A stretch of DNA of 13,874 nucleotides from Chlorobiales bacterium (GCA_022360415.1 JAKSDB010000345.1:1-13874); one strand, 5' to 3'; positions 6,209 through 13,516 are shown, counted from the first letter of the stretch. Notes: generated from the sequence alone by a model not told the origin. Program-made: numbers and translations.

Positions 6209-7519
6209 CTACCAGCGTCGTTCAAACCTTTTTCTCATGATAACTGCAACAGCATTCATGGAAACCAGAAAAGCAAGCAATACCATAATAGCTGCCGATG
6301 TCCTCTCTACAAATGCCCGTTCAGGACTGTCCGCCCATAAATAAATCTGGACCGGCATGACGGCGGCAGGATCGGTAAATCCTCCGGGTATGTCCACGAT
6401 AAAAGCAACCATGCCGATCATCAGTAGCGGTGCGGTTTCACCCAACGCCTGCGCCATACCGATGATCGTGCCGGTAAGCATCCCAGGCAAGGCAAGCGGC
6501 AGCACGTGACCTGTTATGACCTGGAGTTTTGAAGAGCCTACGCCCAGCGCAGCTTCACGGATCGAAGGTGGAACAGCCTTGAGCGCCGCCCTGCTCGCAA
6601 TGATAATTGTCGGCAATGTCATCAGCATCAGTACAATACCGCCGACAAGAGGTGTAGAACGGGGCATGCCGAAAAAGTTAAGAAACACAGCAAGGCCCAG
6701 CAACCCGAAAACAATTGACGGCACAGCCGCCAGGTTATTGATGTTCACCTCGATAAAATCGGTCGCAATATTTTTAGGCGCGAACTCTTCAAGGTAAACC
6801 GCGGCGGCAATTCCAATCGGAAAGGACAGTACAAGCGTCACAATCATGGTATAGAACGATCCTTTTACCGCGCCCCAAATACCGGCAAGTTCCGGCTCCC
6901 TTGAATCACCCGCAGTAAAGAACGTCGTGTTGAACCGTTTCTCTATCCTTTTATCCGTTTCAAGTTTTTCAATCCACCGCAATTGTTTGTCACTCAAGCG
7001 CCGTTCGCTTTCCGGCACATCTCTTTTCATGTGCCCCTTCATGAGCATGTCCACATCATCATCGGCAGGGACCCAGAGACTGATTGTCGTATCCCCTTCG
7101 GGTGGATTCTTCAACACTTTTTCACGAAGCTGGAATGCCGCTCCCGAACTGAAAATCGAATAGAGTTCCCTCGTATCCTTCCTTTCAGTCACATCGGGGA
7201 AATAATCTCTTATTGCAGCCTTGATGATTCCCTGAAAATCAGAACGCCGGGGATTCTGCTCGTTTATCATTCCGGTTTTAACAGGAACATCCAGCTTGAT
7301 ATAGGTCTGCAGAAACGCGCTGTAGCCATTGAATACAATACTCGACAACAGGAATGCCAGAAATACAGCGCTTGCAATGATCGACAGCAGTCCATAGACT
7401 CTGAAACGCTTCTCTTTCCGGTACCGGCTTTTCAAGCCCTTGTTGACGATATCTATCGTTTTCACCCGCCCTGAGGAAGCGGAACTTCGGGCAGCGGACC
7501 CCGTTGTACTCTTACTCAT
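6209..7519 (-). CDS. pstA: Phosphate ABC transporter permease PstA (first system), long DUF3333 type
   Basis: 436 residues. A basic cytosolic N-terminus (1-42) leads to a first helix (43-65), then about 150 extracytoplasmic residues (66-215) ending in FFTAGDSREPELAGIWGAVK, then the permease core. This long form, with the DUF3333-type N-terminal region, is the one I associate with alphaproteobacterial PstA; the core (INNLAAVPSIVFGLLGLAVF, 260-279, and AQALGETAPLLMIG, 356-369) matches that group closely by memory. The coupling loop is REAALGVGSSKLQVITGHVLP (321-341). The ATG overlaps the last 8 bases of pstC (ATGAGTAA) with a good ribosome site, GGGAGAG, giving tight translational coupling and hence stoichiometric expression with PstC. 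Confidence 0.95.
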   Translation of the reverse strand: MSKSTTGSAARSSASSGRVKTIDIVNKGLKSRYRKEKRFRVYGLLSIIASAVFLAFLLSSIVFNGYSAFLQTYIKLDVPVKTGMINEQNPRRSDFQGIIKAAIRDYFPDVTERKDTRELYSIFSSGAAFQLREKVLKNPPEGDTTISLWVPADDDVDMLMKGHMKRDVPESERRLSDKQLRWIEKLETDKRIEKRFNTTFFTAGDSREPELAGIWGAVKGSFYTMIVTLVLSFPIGIAAAVYLEEFAPKNIATDFIEVNINNLAAVPSIVFGLLGLAVFLNFFGMPRSTPLVGGIVLMLMTLPTIIIASRAALKAVPPSIREAALGVGSSKLQVITGHVLPLALPGMLTGTIIGMAQALGETAPLLMIGMVAFIVDIPGGFTDPAAVMPVQIYLWADSPERAFVERTSAAIMVLLAFLVSMNAVAVIMRKRFERRW

Positions 7520-8900
7520 ATCTCTCCCGGTATTTTCTGACGACAGTCAGAGCGATGATATTCAGAAACAGCGTGCCGATAAACAATACAAGACCAAGAG
7601 CGAATGCGGCAAGGGTTTTCGGACTGTCAAACTCCTGATCGCCTACGAGCAGGGTAACAATCTGCACGGTTACTGTCGTCACAGCCTGCAATGGATTGGC
7701 CGTGAGGTTGGCCGACAGACCTGCCGCCATCACCACGATCATGGTTTCGCCTATTGCCCGCGAAACGGCAAGCAGAAGCCCTCCCACAATTCCGGGAAGA
7801 GCAGCCGGAACCAGAACATGCCTGATTGTTTCAGACCGTGTTGCGCCGACGCTGTATGCCCCGTCCCTGAGCGACTGTGGCACCGCGTTGATAACGTCAT
7901 CGGAAAGGGAGGAAACAAAAGGAATAATCATGACTCCCATGACCAGGCCTGCAGCAAGGGCGCTTTCCGAAGATACGTCGATGCCGATCTGTGCACCGCT
8001 TCCACGGATCATGGGTGCCACCACCAGTGCAGCGAAAAAACCATAGACCACCGTCGGAACACCTGCGAGGATTTCAAGCATAGGCTTGGCAACCGCTCTC
8101 AGCCGTTTATCCGCGTATTCGGAAAGAAAGATGGCCGACATCAATCCAATCGGCGCCGCCACCAGCATCGCGATAGCAGAAATCAGAATGGTTCCTGCAA
8201 ACACCGGTACCGCGCCGAATGCTCCCGACGAACCGACCTGATCTTCCCTGATCGCCATCTGCGGACTCCATTCGAGCCCGAAAAGAAATTCCGTCACCGG
8301 TACCTGGCGGAAAAAACGCACTGCTTCATAGAGAATGGAGAGTACGATGCCGATTGTCGTGAAAATCGCGATGGTGGAGCAGACAACCAGCAAACCCATT
8401 ACAACTTTTTCGACATGATTTCGGGCACGGAGCTCAGGCCTGATATGACGATGCAGAGTGAGCATTCCTGCTACAGACGCCACAAGAACAATGACCGAGG
8501 TGATCATTTTGCCTATCCCCTGCAGCTCGACATAATGGGCCGCGGCCTGCCTCATCAAAGGAGTGATCTCTCCCGACACGATATTGCCGCTTGCAAGGCT
8601 CTGGATGTCTTTTATCAGCAGGTTCAGGCGTGCCGGTGGAAGCGATCGTGCCGTTTCAGGAAGGTCGGCAACCATGAGACCGGTAACGATGGTCTGCTCG
8701 AAACCAAGCCAGATCAGAAACATGAAAAAAGCGGGAAGACAACACCAGAGAGCTGTCAGCATGCCGTAATAAACCGGCAGCGAGTGAAGGCGGCTGGCTC
8801 CTCCTGCTTTCCTTGCAAGATTGAGAGCTTTGTATTGCCCGATAAAATATCCAGCAACGGAGAGTACAAGCAACAACAGAAGCAACAGAAAAGGTGACAT
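7512..8900 (-). CDS. pstC: Phosphate ABC transporter permease PstC (first system), with N-terminal extension
   Basis: 462 residues, about 150 longer than E. coli PstC. The extension carries three extra hydrophobic segments (about 4-20, 45-66 and 131-148) and a polar stretch between them (roughly 76-128). The core starts near 165 with helix VVMGLLVVCSTIAIFTTIGI, then AAPIGLMSAIFLSEY (248-262), KPMLEILAGVPTVVYGFF (272-289), the coupling loop RDGAYSVGATRSETIRHVLVP (345-365) and the PstC signature A-I-G-E-T-M (382-387). Long PstC proteins of this kind pair with long PstA in Alphaproteobacteria and marine groups. It follows pstB by 23 bases and overlaps pstA by 8. No ribosome site is evident before ATG 8900. 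An open frame on the opposite strand across this gene is a shadow. Confidence 0.95.
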   Translation of the reverse strand: MSPFLLLLLLLVLSVAGYFIGQYKALNLARKAGGASRLHSLPVYYGMLTALWCCLPAFFMFLIWLGFEQTIVTGLMVADLPETARSLPPARLNLLIKDIQSLASGNIVSGEITPLMRQAAAHYVELQGIGKMITSVIVLVASVAGMLTLHRHIRPELRARNHVEKVVMGLLVVCSTIAIFTTIGIVLSILYEAVRFFRQVPVTEFLFGLEWSPQMAIREDQVGSSGAFGAVPVFAGTILISAIAMLVAAPIGLMSAIFLSEYADKRLRAVAKPMLEILAGVPTVVYGFFAALVVAPMIRGSGAQIGIDVSSESALAAGLVMGVMIIPFVSSLSDDVINAVPQSLRDGAYSVGATRSETIRHVLVPAALPGIVGGLLLAVSRAIGETMIVVMAAGLSANLTANPLQAVTTVTVQIVTLLVGDQEFDSPKTLAAFALGLVLFIGTLFLNIIALTVVRKYRERYE

Positions 8901-8923
8901 TATGCAATTGTTGAATTGTTACA

Positions 8924-9769
8924 TCAGCCGTAACGTCCGGTAATGTAATCTTCGGTTAACTGGTGTGATGGCTTGGTGAATATCGTTTCCGTAGTTCCCA
9001 CCTCTATCAGGTCACCAAGATGGAAAAATGCTGTTCTCTGTGAGACGCGGGATGCCTGCTGCATTGAATGTGTGACAATGGCGATGGTATACTGTGCCCT
9101 CAACTCCTCGATCAGGTCCTCTATTTTTGCCGTCGCAATGGGATCGAGTGCCGAGCAGGGCTCATCCATCAGGATCACCTCGGGACTGACCGCGATTGCA
9201 CGCGCGATACAAAGTCGCTGCTGCTGGCCGCCGGAAAGCCCGGTTCCGGGTTGATCAAGACGATCCTTGACCTCTTCCCATAATCCGGCTTTCTGAAGTG
9301 AAGACTCCACAATTTCGTCCGTGTCGGATTTCGATTCGACAATTCCGTGTATTTTCGGAGCCCAGGCAACATTCTCGTAAATCGATTTGGGAAAAGGATT
9401 CGGCTTCTGAAAAACCATCCCTACCTGCGCTCTCAGGGGAACGACATCCACAGAAGGGTCATAGATATCCCTGCCGTCGAACAGTATCTCTCCTGTCACA
9501 CGACAGCTGTCAATGGTATCATTCATCCGGTTGAGACATCGCAAAAAGGTTGACTTGCCGCATCCGGAAGGACCTATCATTGCAAGAACCTCGTTACACC
9601 CTATATCGATGGAGACATTCCGGATCGCCTGTTTGTCACCGTAATACACATTGACGTTCCGGCAAACCATCCGCGGATTCGGCACATTGATATTACCGAT
9701 TGTTTTCCGGCTGTCCCTTGGGGCAAGAATTCGTTTTTCCACAATATTTTGTTTCAGTACTTCCTGCAT
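8924..9769 (-). CDS. pstB: Phosphate ABC transporter ATPase PstB (first system)
   Basis: 281 residues from ATG at 9769 (MQEVLKQNIV); an in-frame TTG at 9781 adds four residues but has no better ribosome site. Motifs: Walker A GPSGCGKST (66-74), Q-loop in VFQKPNPFP (Q121), signature LSGGQQQR (178-185), Walker B ILMDEP (199-204) and the switch histidine in IVTHS (H234). LRCLNRMND and the terminal EDYITGR identify PstB. A small deviation is C in place of T in D-E-P-C-S-A-L-D-P. It is the first gene of the first permease set, so the order is S-B-C-A rather than the usual S-C-A-B. The 153-base gap from pstS contains a hairpin, suggesting lower expression than the binding protein. Confidence 0.95.
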   Translation of the reverse strand: MQEVLKQNIVEKRILAPRDSRKTIGNINVPNPRMVCRNVNVYYGDKQAIRNVSIDIGCNEVLAMIGPSGCGKSTFLRCLNRMNDTIDSCRVTGEILFDGRDIYDPSVDVVPLRAQVGMVFQKPNPFPKSIYENVAWAPKIHGIVESKSDTDEIVESSLQKAGLWEEVKDRLDQPGTGLSGGQQQRLCIARAIAVSPEVILMDEPCSALDPIATAKIEDLIEELRAQYTIAIVTHSMQQASRVSQRTAFFHLGDLIEVGTTETIFTKPSHQLTEDYITGRYG

Positions 9770-9855
9770 AGTTACTACCAAATCACATTTTAATCAACTG
9801 ATGTTGCATTTTCCCTCAGATCGCAACTGTCGGAAAAGTCCTTTCAGAACAATAG

Positions 9856-9882
9856 CAGGCCGGCAGGAGCACTGCCGACCTG
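9856..9882 (-). terminator. Attenuator-like hairpin between the lipoprotein pstS and pstB
   Basis: Minus strand CAGGTCGGCAG-TGCTC-CTGCCGGCCTG: an 11-bp stem with one G-U pair and a 5-base loop. The following bases (CTATTGTTCTG) are only mildly T-rich, so it is more likely a partial terminator or 3'-end stabiliser than a complete stop. Such hairpins after pstS are a known way to raise binding protein over permease. Confidence 0.55.
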
Positions 9883-9922
9883 ATGTATACAAAAAAACGT
9901 ATGAAACTTCTTTGACATGGAA

Positions 9923-11035
9923 TCAGAGCTCGTCACAGGAAAGCGGTGTCAGTTCCTGTGCCGCTTTTGCAAACTTCTCCCTTTCTTCCTTTGACATCGG
10001 GATAAGGCCTTTTTCTGTAAGATAACCTTCGTCTCCCCATGCCTTGTCGGATGTAAACTCTTCAAGATACTCATTCATACCCGGAATAGTTCCCGCATGC
10101 GCTTTCTTGACATAGAAAAACAGCGGACGGGAAAGCGGATAGGAGCCGTCGCCAATCGCGCTGAATGCCGGCTGTACGCCATCGACAAAAGCCCCCTGTA
10201 TCTTGTCAGTGTTCTGATCGAGGAAGCTGAACCCGAATATACCGAGAGCGTCAGCGTTGGCATCGAGCTTCTGGACAATCAGGTTGTCGTTTTCGCCGGC
10301 CTCGATATAGGCGCCATCTTCACGAATGGTATGGCTGATCTGTTTGAACCTGTCTTTGTCCTTTTTTTTCAGGTCTTTTATCCATGCAAACTCTTTGGCC
10401 CCGGCTTCCATCCCGAGCTCCACGAAAGCGTCTCGTGTACCGGATGTGGGAGGAGGGCCGAGCACCTCGATCTTCTTGTCGGGAAGCTCGGGGTTTACGT
10501 CCTTCCAGGTTTTGTAAGGATTGGCAATCAGTGCGCCTTCCGCGCCGTTCGGATCAGGAACCTCTTTTGCGAGGGCAAGAAAAATATCTTTCCGGCTCAG
10601 GCTGAACGGTTCGGCTTTTTTTGAGTTCGCCATGACAATACCGTCATATCCGATCTTTATCTCGACAACTTCCGTCACACCGTTTTCCGCACTCATCTCA
10701 CACTCTGATTTCTTGATGCGTCGTGAAGCGTTGGTAATATCCGGGTGCTCTATCCCTACTCCGGCTGAAAACAGCTTGAATCCGCCGCCGGAACCGGTTG
10801 ATTCGATCTTGGGAGTTTTAAAATCGGTTGTCTTTCCGAACTGTTCGGCAACAACCGTGGCAAACGGATAAACAGTCGATGAGCCCACAATGCTGATATA
10901 ATCACGCGCAGACTGTGTCTCTTCAGCAGTCTGATTTTCGTTTGCAGGCTGTTCCGCTTTTGGTCCGCAGCCTATAACCGACAGGGAACCTGCCAGCAAA
11001 AGCATGAAAGCCGCCAAAGTAACAGTTTTCTTCAT
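9923..11035 (-). CDS. pstS: Phosphate-binding lipoprotein PstS (long type)
   Basis: 370 residues. A lipoprotein signal ends in V-I-G-C with the lipidated cysteine at 23, followed by a polar, Glu- and Gln-rich linker (24-45). Phosphate-cradle motifs are G-S-S-T-V-Y-P (51-57), S-T-G-S-G-G-G (79-85), the N-A-S-R segment (102-105) and T-S-G-T-R-D (197-202). It would sit tethered on the periplasmic side of the inner membrane and feed the transporter encoded just downstream. I place the start at ATG 11035, where AAGGGGA lies 5 bases upstream; the open frame reaches 25 codons further but has neither ribosome site nor signal-peptide logic. Five internal acidic-basic stretches (for example LKKKDKDRFK) make it clearly different from the shorter PstS at 11261-12082. 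It has its own upstream Pho-box-like site and promoter. Confidence 0.94.
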   Translation of the reverse strand: MKKTVTLAAFMLLLAGSLSVIGCGPKAEQPANENQTAEETQSARDYISIVGSSTVYPFATVVAEQFGKTTDFKTPKIESTGSGGGFKLFSAGVGIEHPDITNASRRIKKSECEMSAENGVTEVVEIKIGYDGIVMANSKKAEPFSLSRKDIFLALAKEVPDPNGAEGALIANPYKTWKDVNPELPDKKIEVLGPPPTSGTRDAFVELGMEAGAKEFAWIKDLKKKDKDRFKQISHTIREDGAYIEAGENDNLIVQKLDANADALGIFGFSFLDQNTDKIQGAFVDGVQPAFSAIGDGSYPLSRPLFFYVKKAHAGTIPGMNEYLEEFTSDKAWGDEGYLTEKGLIPMSKEEREKFAKAAQELTPLSCDEL

Positions 11036-11154
11036 TTCCGTCCCCTTAATTGTTGTAATTGGTGAAATAAAAACTAACAGCAAGAACGTACCATAACTGG
11101 TATGTAGCAATAGTTACAACATGATTTGTTTTTCTCTATCACTGTCGGCAAGTG

Positions 11155-11172
11155 TTGACAAAGATGTAACAA
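11155..11172. promoter_or_regulatory. Pho-box-like repeat and probable promoter of the lipoprotein pstS
   Basis: Minus strand TTGTTAC-ATCT-TTGTCAA: two 7-base units on an 11-base period, like the PhoB site. The second unit supplies a -35-like TTGTCA (11161-11156), with a candidate -10 TAGAGA (11138-11133) 17 bases downstream. It lies between the terminator that ends the preceding gene and the ATG 120 bases away, so this gene needs a promoter exactly here. It is more degenerate than, and on the opposite strand to, the sites before the porin and the second pstC. Confidence 0.45.
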
Positions 11173-11194
11173 AACCGCACCTCTGCTGATTAAA

Positions 11195-11223
11195 AAAAGC
11201 CACCCTTGAGGGGGGTGGCTTTT
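11195..11223. terminator. Rho-independent terminator after the short pstS
   Basis: Arms AAAAGCCACCC and GGGTGGCTTTT form a perfect 11-bp stem around a 7-base loop (TTGAGGG). On the minus strand the stem is followed by seven T. It starts 37 bases after the stop of the short pstS and separates it from the lipoprotein pstS. The A/T ends make it potentially bidirectional. Confidence 0.93.
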
Positions 11224-11260
11224 GATGTTGGATTTTCCGTTTTCAATCCCTCTACAGAGA

Positions 11261-12082
11261 TCAATAACGGTTCACGTAACCAAGCTCGCTGATCATGCGC
11301 TTGCCGTCGTCGGTTTTCGGCAGATCGATAAAGTCCTTGACAACACCGCTCGGCTGACCGTTGGTGTACATGAACAAAGGACGTGCAACCGGATAGGAGC
11401 CGTTTTTGACGGTTTCCTCGCTGGGAGCGACACCGTTGACGATGAGCGGTTTGACGGAGTCATCAATAAAACCAAGACCGATGAAACCGATAGCGGCGGG
11501 AGTCGAAGCGACACGGCTCTTGACGGCACCGTTACTTGCCTGTGTTTCGGCACGCTTGGTGATCGGGTTGCCTTTGCCTACGACAAGCTTTTTGAAAGAG
11601 TCCTGGGTACCGCTGTTGGATTCACGCTGGATAACCACGATTTTCGCGTTCGGGCCGCCAACCTTGCTCCAGTTGGTTACCTTGCCTGTGTAAATGTCGC
11701 GTATCTGCTCGATCTTCAGCGCTGAAACATAGTTGCTCGGATGGACGACAATCGAAAGGCCGTCAAGAGCGGCAACGTGCTCTACAGGATCGATACCTTT
11801 TGCTTTTGCTGCATTGGCTTCTATCTCCTTCATCGGGCGCGACATGTTGGCGATGTCACAGGCACCATTGATAAGGCTTTTTGCGCCGTTACCACTGCCG
11901 GACTCACTGACGGTAACCTGAACGCCTGTCTTCTTGGTGAAATAAGCTGCAAATGATTTGGCGATCGGACCGACCGTCGTTGAACCATCCATGACGATGG
12001 TATTTTTGGCCTGAACCGGACCTGCCGCGGCAAAACAGAATACCACCACAAGCATCAGCATTTTTTTCATCTTGTTCATCAT
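11261..12082 (-). CDS. pstS: Phosphate-binding periplasmic protein PstS (short type)
   Basis: 273 residues from ATG 12082. A Sec signal peptide (1-25, cleavage after VQA) has no lipobox cysteine near the cut, so the mature protein of about 248 residues should be soluble in the periplasm. Phosphate-binding motifs: D-G-S-T-T-V-G-P (32-39), S-G-S-G-N-G (61-66), N-M-S-R-P-M (79-84) and S-N-S-G-T-Q-D (155-161). In-frame ATGs at 12079, 12070 and 12061 could also serve; the ribosome site is weak for all. It lies between the porin and the lipoprotein pstS and is cut off from the latter by a strong terminator. Which transporter it serves is not shown; pairing with the second PstC-PstA is a guess. Confidence 0.93.
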   Translation of the reverse strand: MMNKMKKMLMLVVVFCFAAAGPVQAKNTIVMDGSTTVGPIAKSFAAYFTKKTGVQVTVSESGSGNGAKSLINGACDIANMSRPMKEIEANAAKAKGIDPVEHVAALDGLSIVVHPSNYVSALKIEQIRDIYTGKVTNWSKVGGPNAKIVVIQRESNSGTQDSFKKLVVGKGNPITKRAETQASNGAVKSRVASTPAAIGFIGLGFIDDSVKPLIVNGVAPSEETVKNGSYPVARPLFMYTNGQPSGVVKDFIDLPKTDDGKRMISELGYVNRY

Positions 12083-12139
12083 CTTATTTCTTGATTAATG
12101 AATTAAATAAATAGAAAGAAAGGGTCTGCATTCTCTTCC

Positions 12140-12174
12140 AAAAATCACCGCCTCTCCCGGGAAGGAGAAGCGGT
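12140..12174 (-). terminator. Terminator or attenuator between the porin and the short pstS
   Basis: Minus strand ACCGCTTCTCC-TTCCCG-GGAGAGGCGGT: an 11-bp stem (12174-12164 with 12157-12147) that is complete only on this strand thanks to one G-U pair, then GA and five T. It lies 81 bases after the porin stop. No clear promoter is visible between it and the short pstS, so it may be leaky and set the ratio of the two products. Confidence 0.65.
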
Positions 12175-12186
12175 AACGGTAATGAC

Positions 12187-12206
12187 TGTGAGCACAGCCG
12201 CTCACA
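12187..12206. repeat. Stem-loop in the porin-pstS intergenic region
   Basis: TGTGAGC-ACAGCC-GCTCACA, a perfect 7-bp stem with a 6-base loop and no U-tract. It lies between the porin stop and the terminator-like hairpin, so it may protect the 3' end of porin mRNA or be an operator. Confidence 0.4.
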
Positions 12207-12254
12207 TAACGAAGAAAGAACAGCAACACAAATCAGGAAAAACCTGTTCAGGCG

Positions 12255-13373
12255 TCAGAACTTGACAACCATGTCAGCCTGCAAGACGTGGAGATTGGTA
12301 CCTGAATCGATACCATCCTCATGGCGGAGATACTTCGCGCCAACCGTCATGTTCTGTACGAAATGGTACTTGGCCCCAACCTCGAATCCCTGGCCGTCGG
12401 TGCCGCCGCCCCAGCGGTCGGAGTCGGTGTATGCGCCGAGAACCGCATCGCTCTCAAGGTAGCTGTAGTTGGCATCGATTTCCCACTGGCCGACTTTTTT
12501 GGCTTTACCAAGCTTGAAACCGATGAGGTAACCGTTGTTCATATCCTCCACGCCGTCAGCAACGTTAATGGCGTACTGACCATAGAACTTCCAGGGCAGG
12601 CTGCCGTCGAACTTGCCGCCGACGTTTCCGAAGATTTCGACAATGTTGTAGTCATATTCATAGACATCCAATGGAGCGGAGTTGCCAAAGAAACCTTCAT
12701 CTTCAGACCAGTCTCCAAGAACCGCTGTACCATCACCATCATCTCCGCCCTGAATATTTTCGAAATCATAGTAACCGGCGCCGAGCATGAAACCGAGGTC
12801 GCCGGCCTGACCGGTATAGGCAAGCTGTGCCGCCCAGAAGAAAGGATCATCCTCAATATCTCCATCCTCATTGATAAAATAGTATCCTGCTACGGCGTTG
12901 AGACCTTCACGCTGCTGCTTCCCGTCCTTGCCGAAATGAAAGGTCATACCCTCAAGAGTAAGATCGCTGTCCCAGACAAGGTCGTTGACACGGATGAGCG
13001 TCTGCTTGACTTCCCTTTTACCGAAAATGAAGTTCGTTTCACCCTCGAAGAACATCGGATGGTAGTCGATAAAGGCCTGGTTGAGATTAAGGTCTTTAGC
13101 GGTAAACCCGTCCCCAAGAGTCTGGTTACGAGAGACCGGATCGCCTCCTCCTGCCGTTGAAACCTGAACGCCCGCAGTCAACTCCTCGGTGATCCAGGGA
13201 TAAACGCCGAGACGTGCACGGATACGGTGACGGTCCCTGCTGTTCTCTTTGGTTGATTTAATCTTCGATTCGTAACGGTAACGAACGTCGCCTTTCCAGT
13301 TCCATTCAACAGCTTCGGCGGTGCTCCATCCCGACACGAGCAGAAAAGCAAAGAGTGCGATAAATTTTTTCAT
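12255..13373 (-). CDS. Putative outer-membrane porin (Porin_5-like)
   Basis: 372 residues. A signal peptide (1-21, cleavage after AEA) is followed by alternating hydrophobic-polar strands typical of a beta-barrel, ending in the terminal Phe that marks outer-membrane insertion (L-Q-A-D-M-V-V-K-F). The start of the mature region, with G-D-V-R-Y-R-Y-E then R-x-R-I-R-A-R-L-G-V, followed by a G-D-P-x-S-R-N-Q-T-L segment and an A-F-I-D-Y-x-P strand, is the pattern of the putative porin family PF16930. Its location at the head of the phosphate genes and behind a Pho-box-like array suggests a role in phosphate entry, similar in purpose to OprP or OprO. However, it is rich in Asp and Glu loops (168-177 and 209-227), unlike the Arg/Lys-lined anion channels, so ion selectivity is open. 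No strong ribosome site precedes ATG 13373. Confidence 0.85.
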   Translation of the reverse strand: MKKFIALFAFLLVSGWSTAEAVEWNWKGDVRYRYESKIKSTKENSRDRHRIRARLGVYPWITEELTAGVQVSTAGGGDPVSRNQTLGDGFTAKDLNLNQAFIDYHPMFFEGETNFIFGKREVKQTLIRVNDLVWDSDLTLEGMTFHFGKDGKQQREGLNAVAGYYFINEDGDIEDDPFFWAAQLAYTGQAGDLGFMLGAGYYDFENIQGGDDGDGTAVLGDWSEDEGFFGNSAPLDVYEYDYNIVEIFGNVGGKFDGSLPWKFYGQYAINVADGVEDMNNGYLIGFKLGKAKKVGQWEIDANYSYLESDAVLGAYTDSDRWGGGTDGQGFEVGAKYHFVQNMTVGAKYLRHEDGIDSGTNLHVLQADMVVKF

Positions 13374-13452
13374 GATGTGACAGATTATGTTTTCTGGTTT
13401 TTCAAAAGAACACGGACATGTGCTGCTTATGCCCTTATCCTTATCGGGAGGT

Positions 13453-13458
13453 AATCTA
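13453..13458 (-). promoter_or_regulatory. Candidate -10 element of the porin promoter
   Basis: Minus strand TAGATT, four of six matches to TATAAT, 9 bases downstream of the Pho-box-like array. This is close to the spacing seen in PhoB-activated promoters, where the box replaces the -35. The predicted leader is about 75 bases. Confidence 0.35.
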
Positions 13459-13467
13459 CAACTCGTT

Positions 13468-13507
13468 CTGTTAAGAAACTGTTACGGGTATGAAACGATA
13501 TTGTTAA
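13468..13507. promoter_or_regulatory. Pho-box-like array upstream of the porin
   Basis: Plus strand CTGTTAA-GAAA-CTGTTAC (13468-13485) is an 18-base double repeat closely matching the PhoB-site layout. Continuing in the same 11-base register are a degenerate unit ATGAAAC (13490-13496) and a third good one, TTGTTAA (13501-13507). Read toward the gene, the units are GTAACAG and TTAACAG, resembling the PyTTAAPy-type repeats known for cyanobacterial SphR. The near edge is 94 bases from the porin ATG. Confidence 0.6.
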
Positions 13508-13516
13508 CAAAAGCAT

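Noticed and set aside
7440..8897. Open frame of 485 codons on the plus strand, antisense to the first pstC
   Set aside because: The predicted product is extremely rich in His, Arg, Cys and Gln without domains, as expected from reading a hydrophobic gene backwards; the minus strand has an unmistakable PstC.
2686..8956. Identical 17-base stretches GTAATGTAATCTTCGGT at 2686-2702 and 8940-8956
   Set aside because: They encode the conserved T-E-D-Y-I-T-G-R tail of the two PstB proteins, so protein conservation explains them; no need for a mobile repeat.
9803..9837. Two overlapping, mutually exclusive short stems (GTTGC/GCAAC and TTTTCC/GGAAAA) in the leader of the first pstB
   Set aside because: Stems of 5-6 bp with long loops are expected by chance; not enough to claim a riboswitch or attenuator.
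11036..11110. Upstream extension of the lipoprotein PstS by 25 residues
   Set aside because: It would bury the signal peptide and lipobox behind another hydrophobic stretch, while ATG 11035 has a strong ribosome site.
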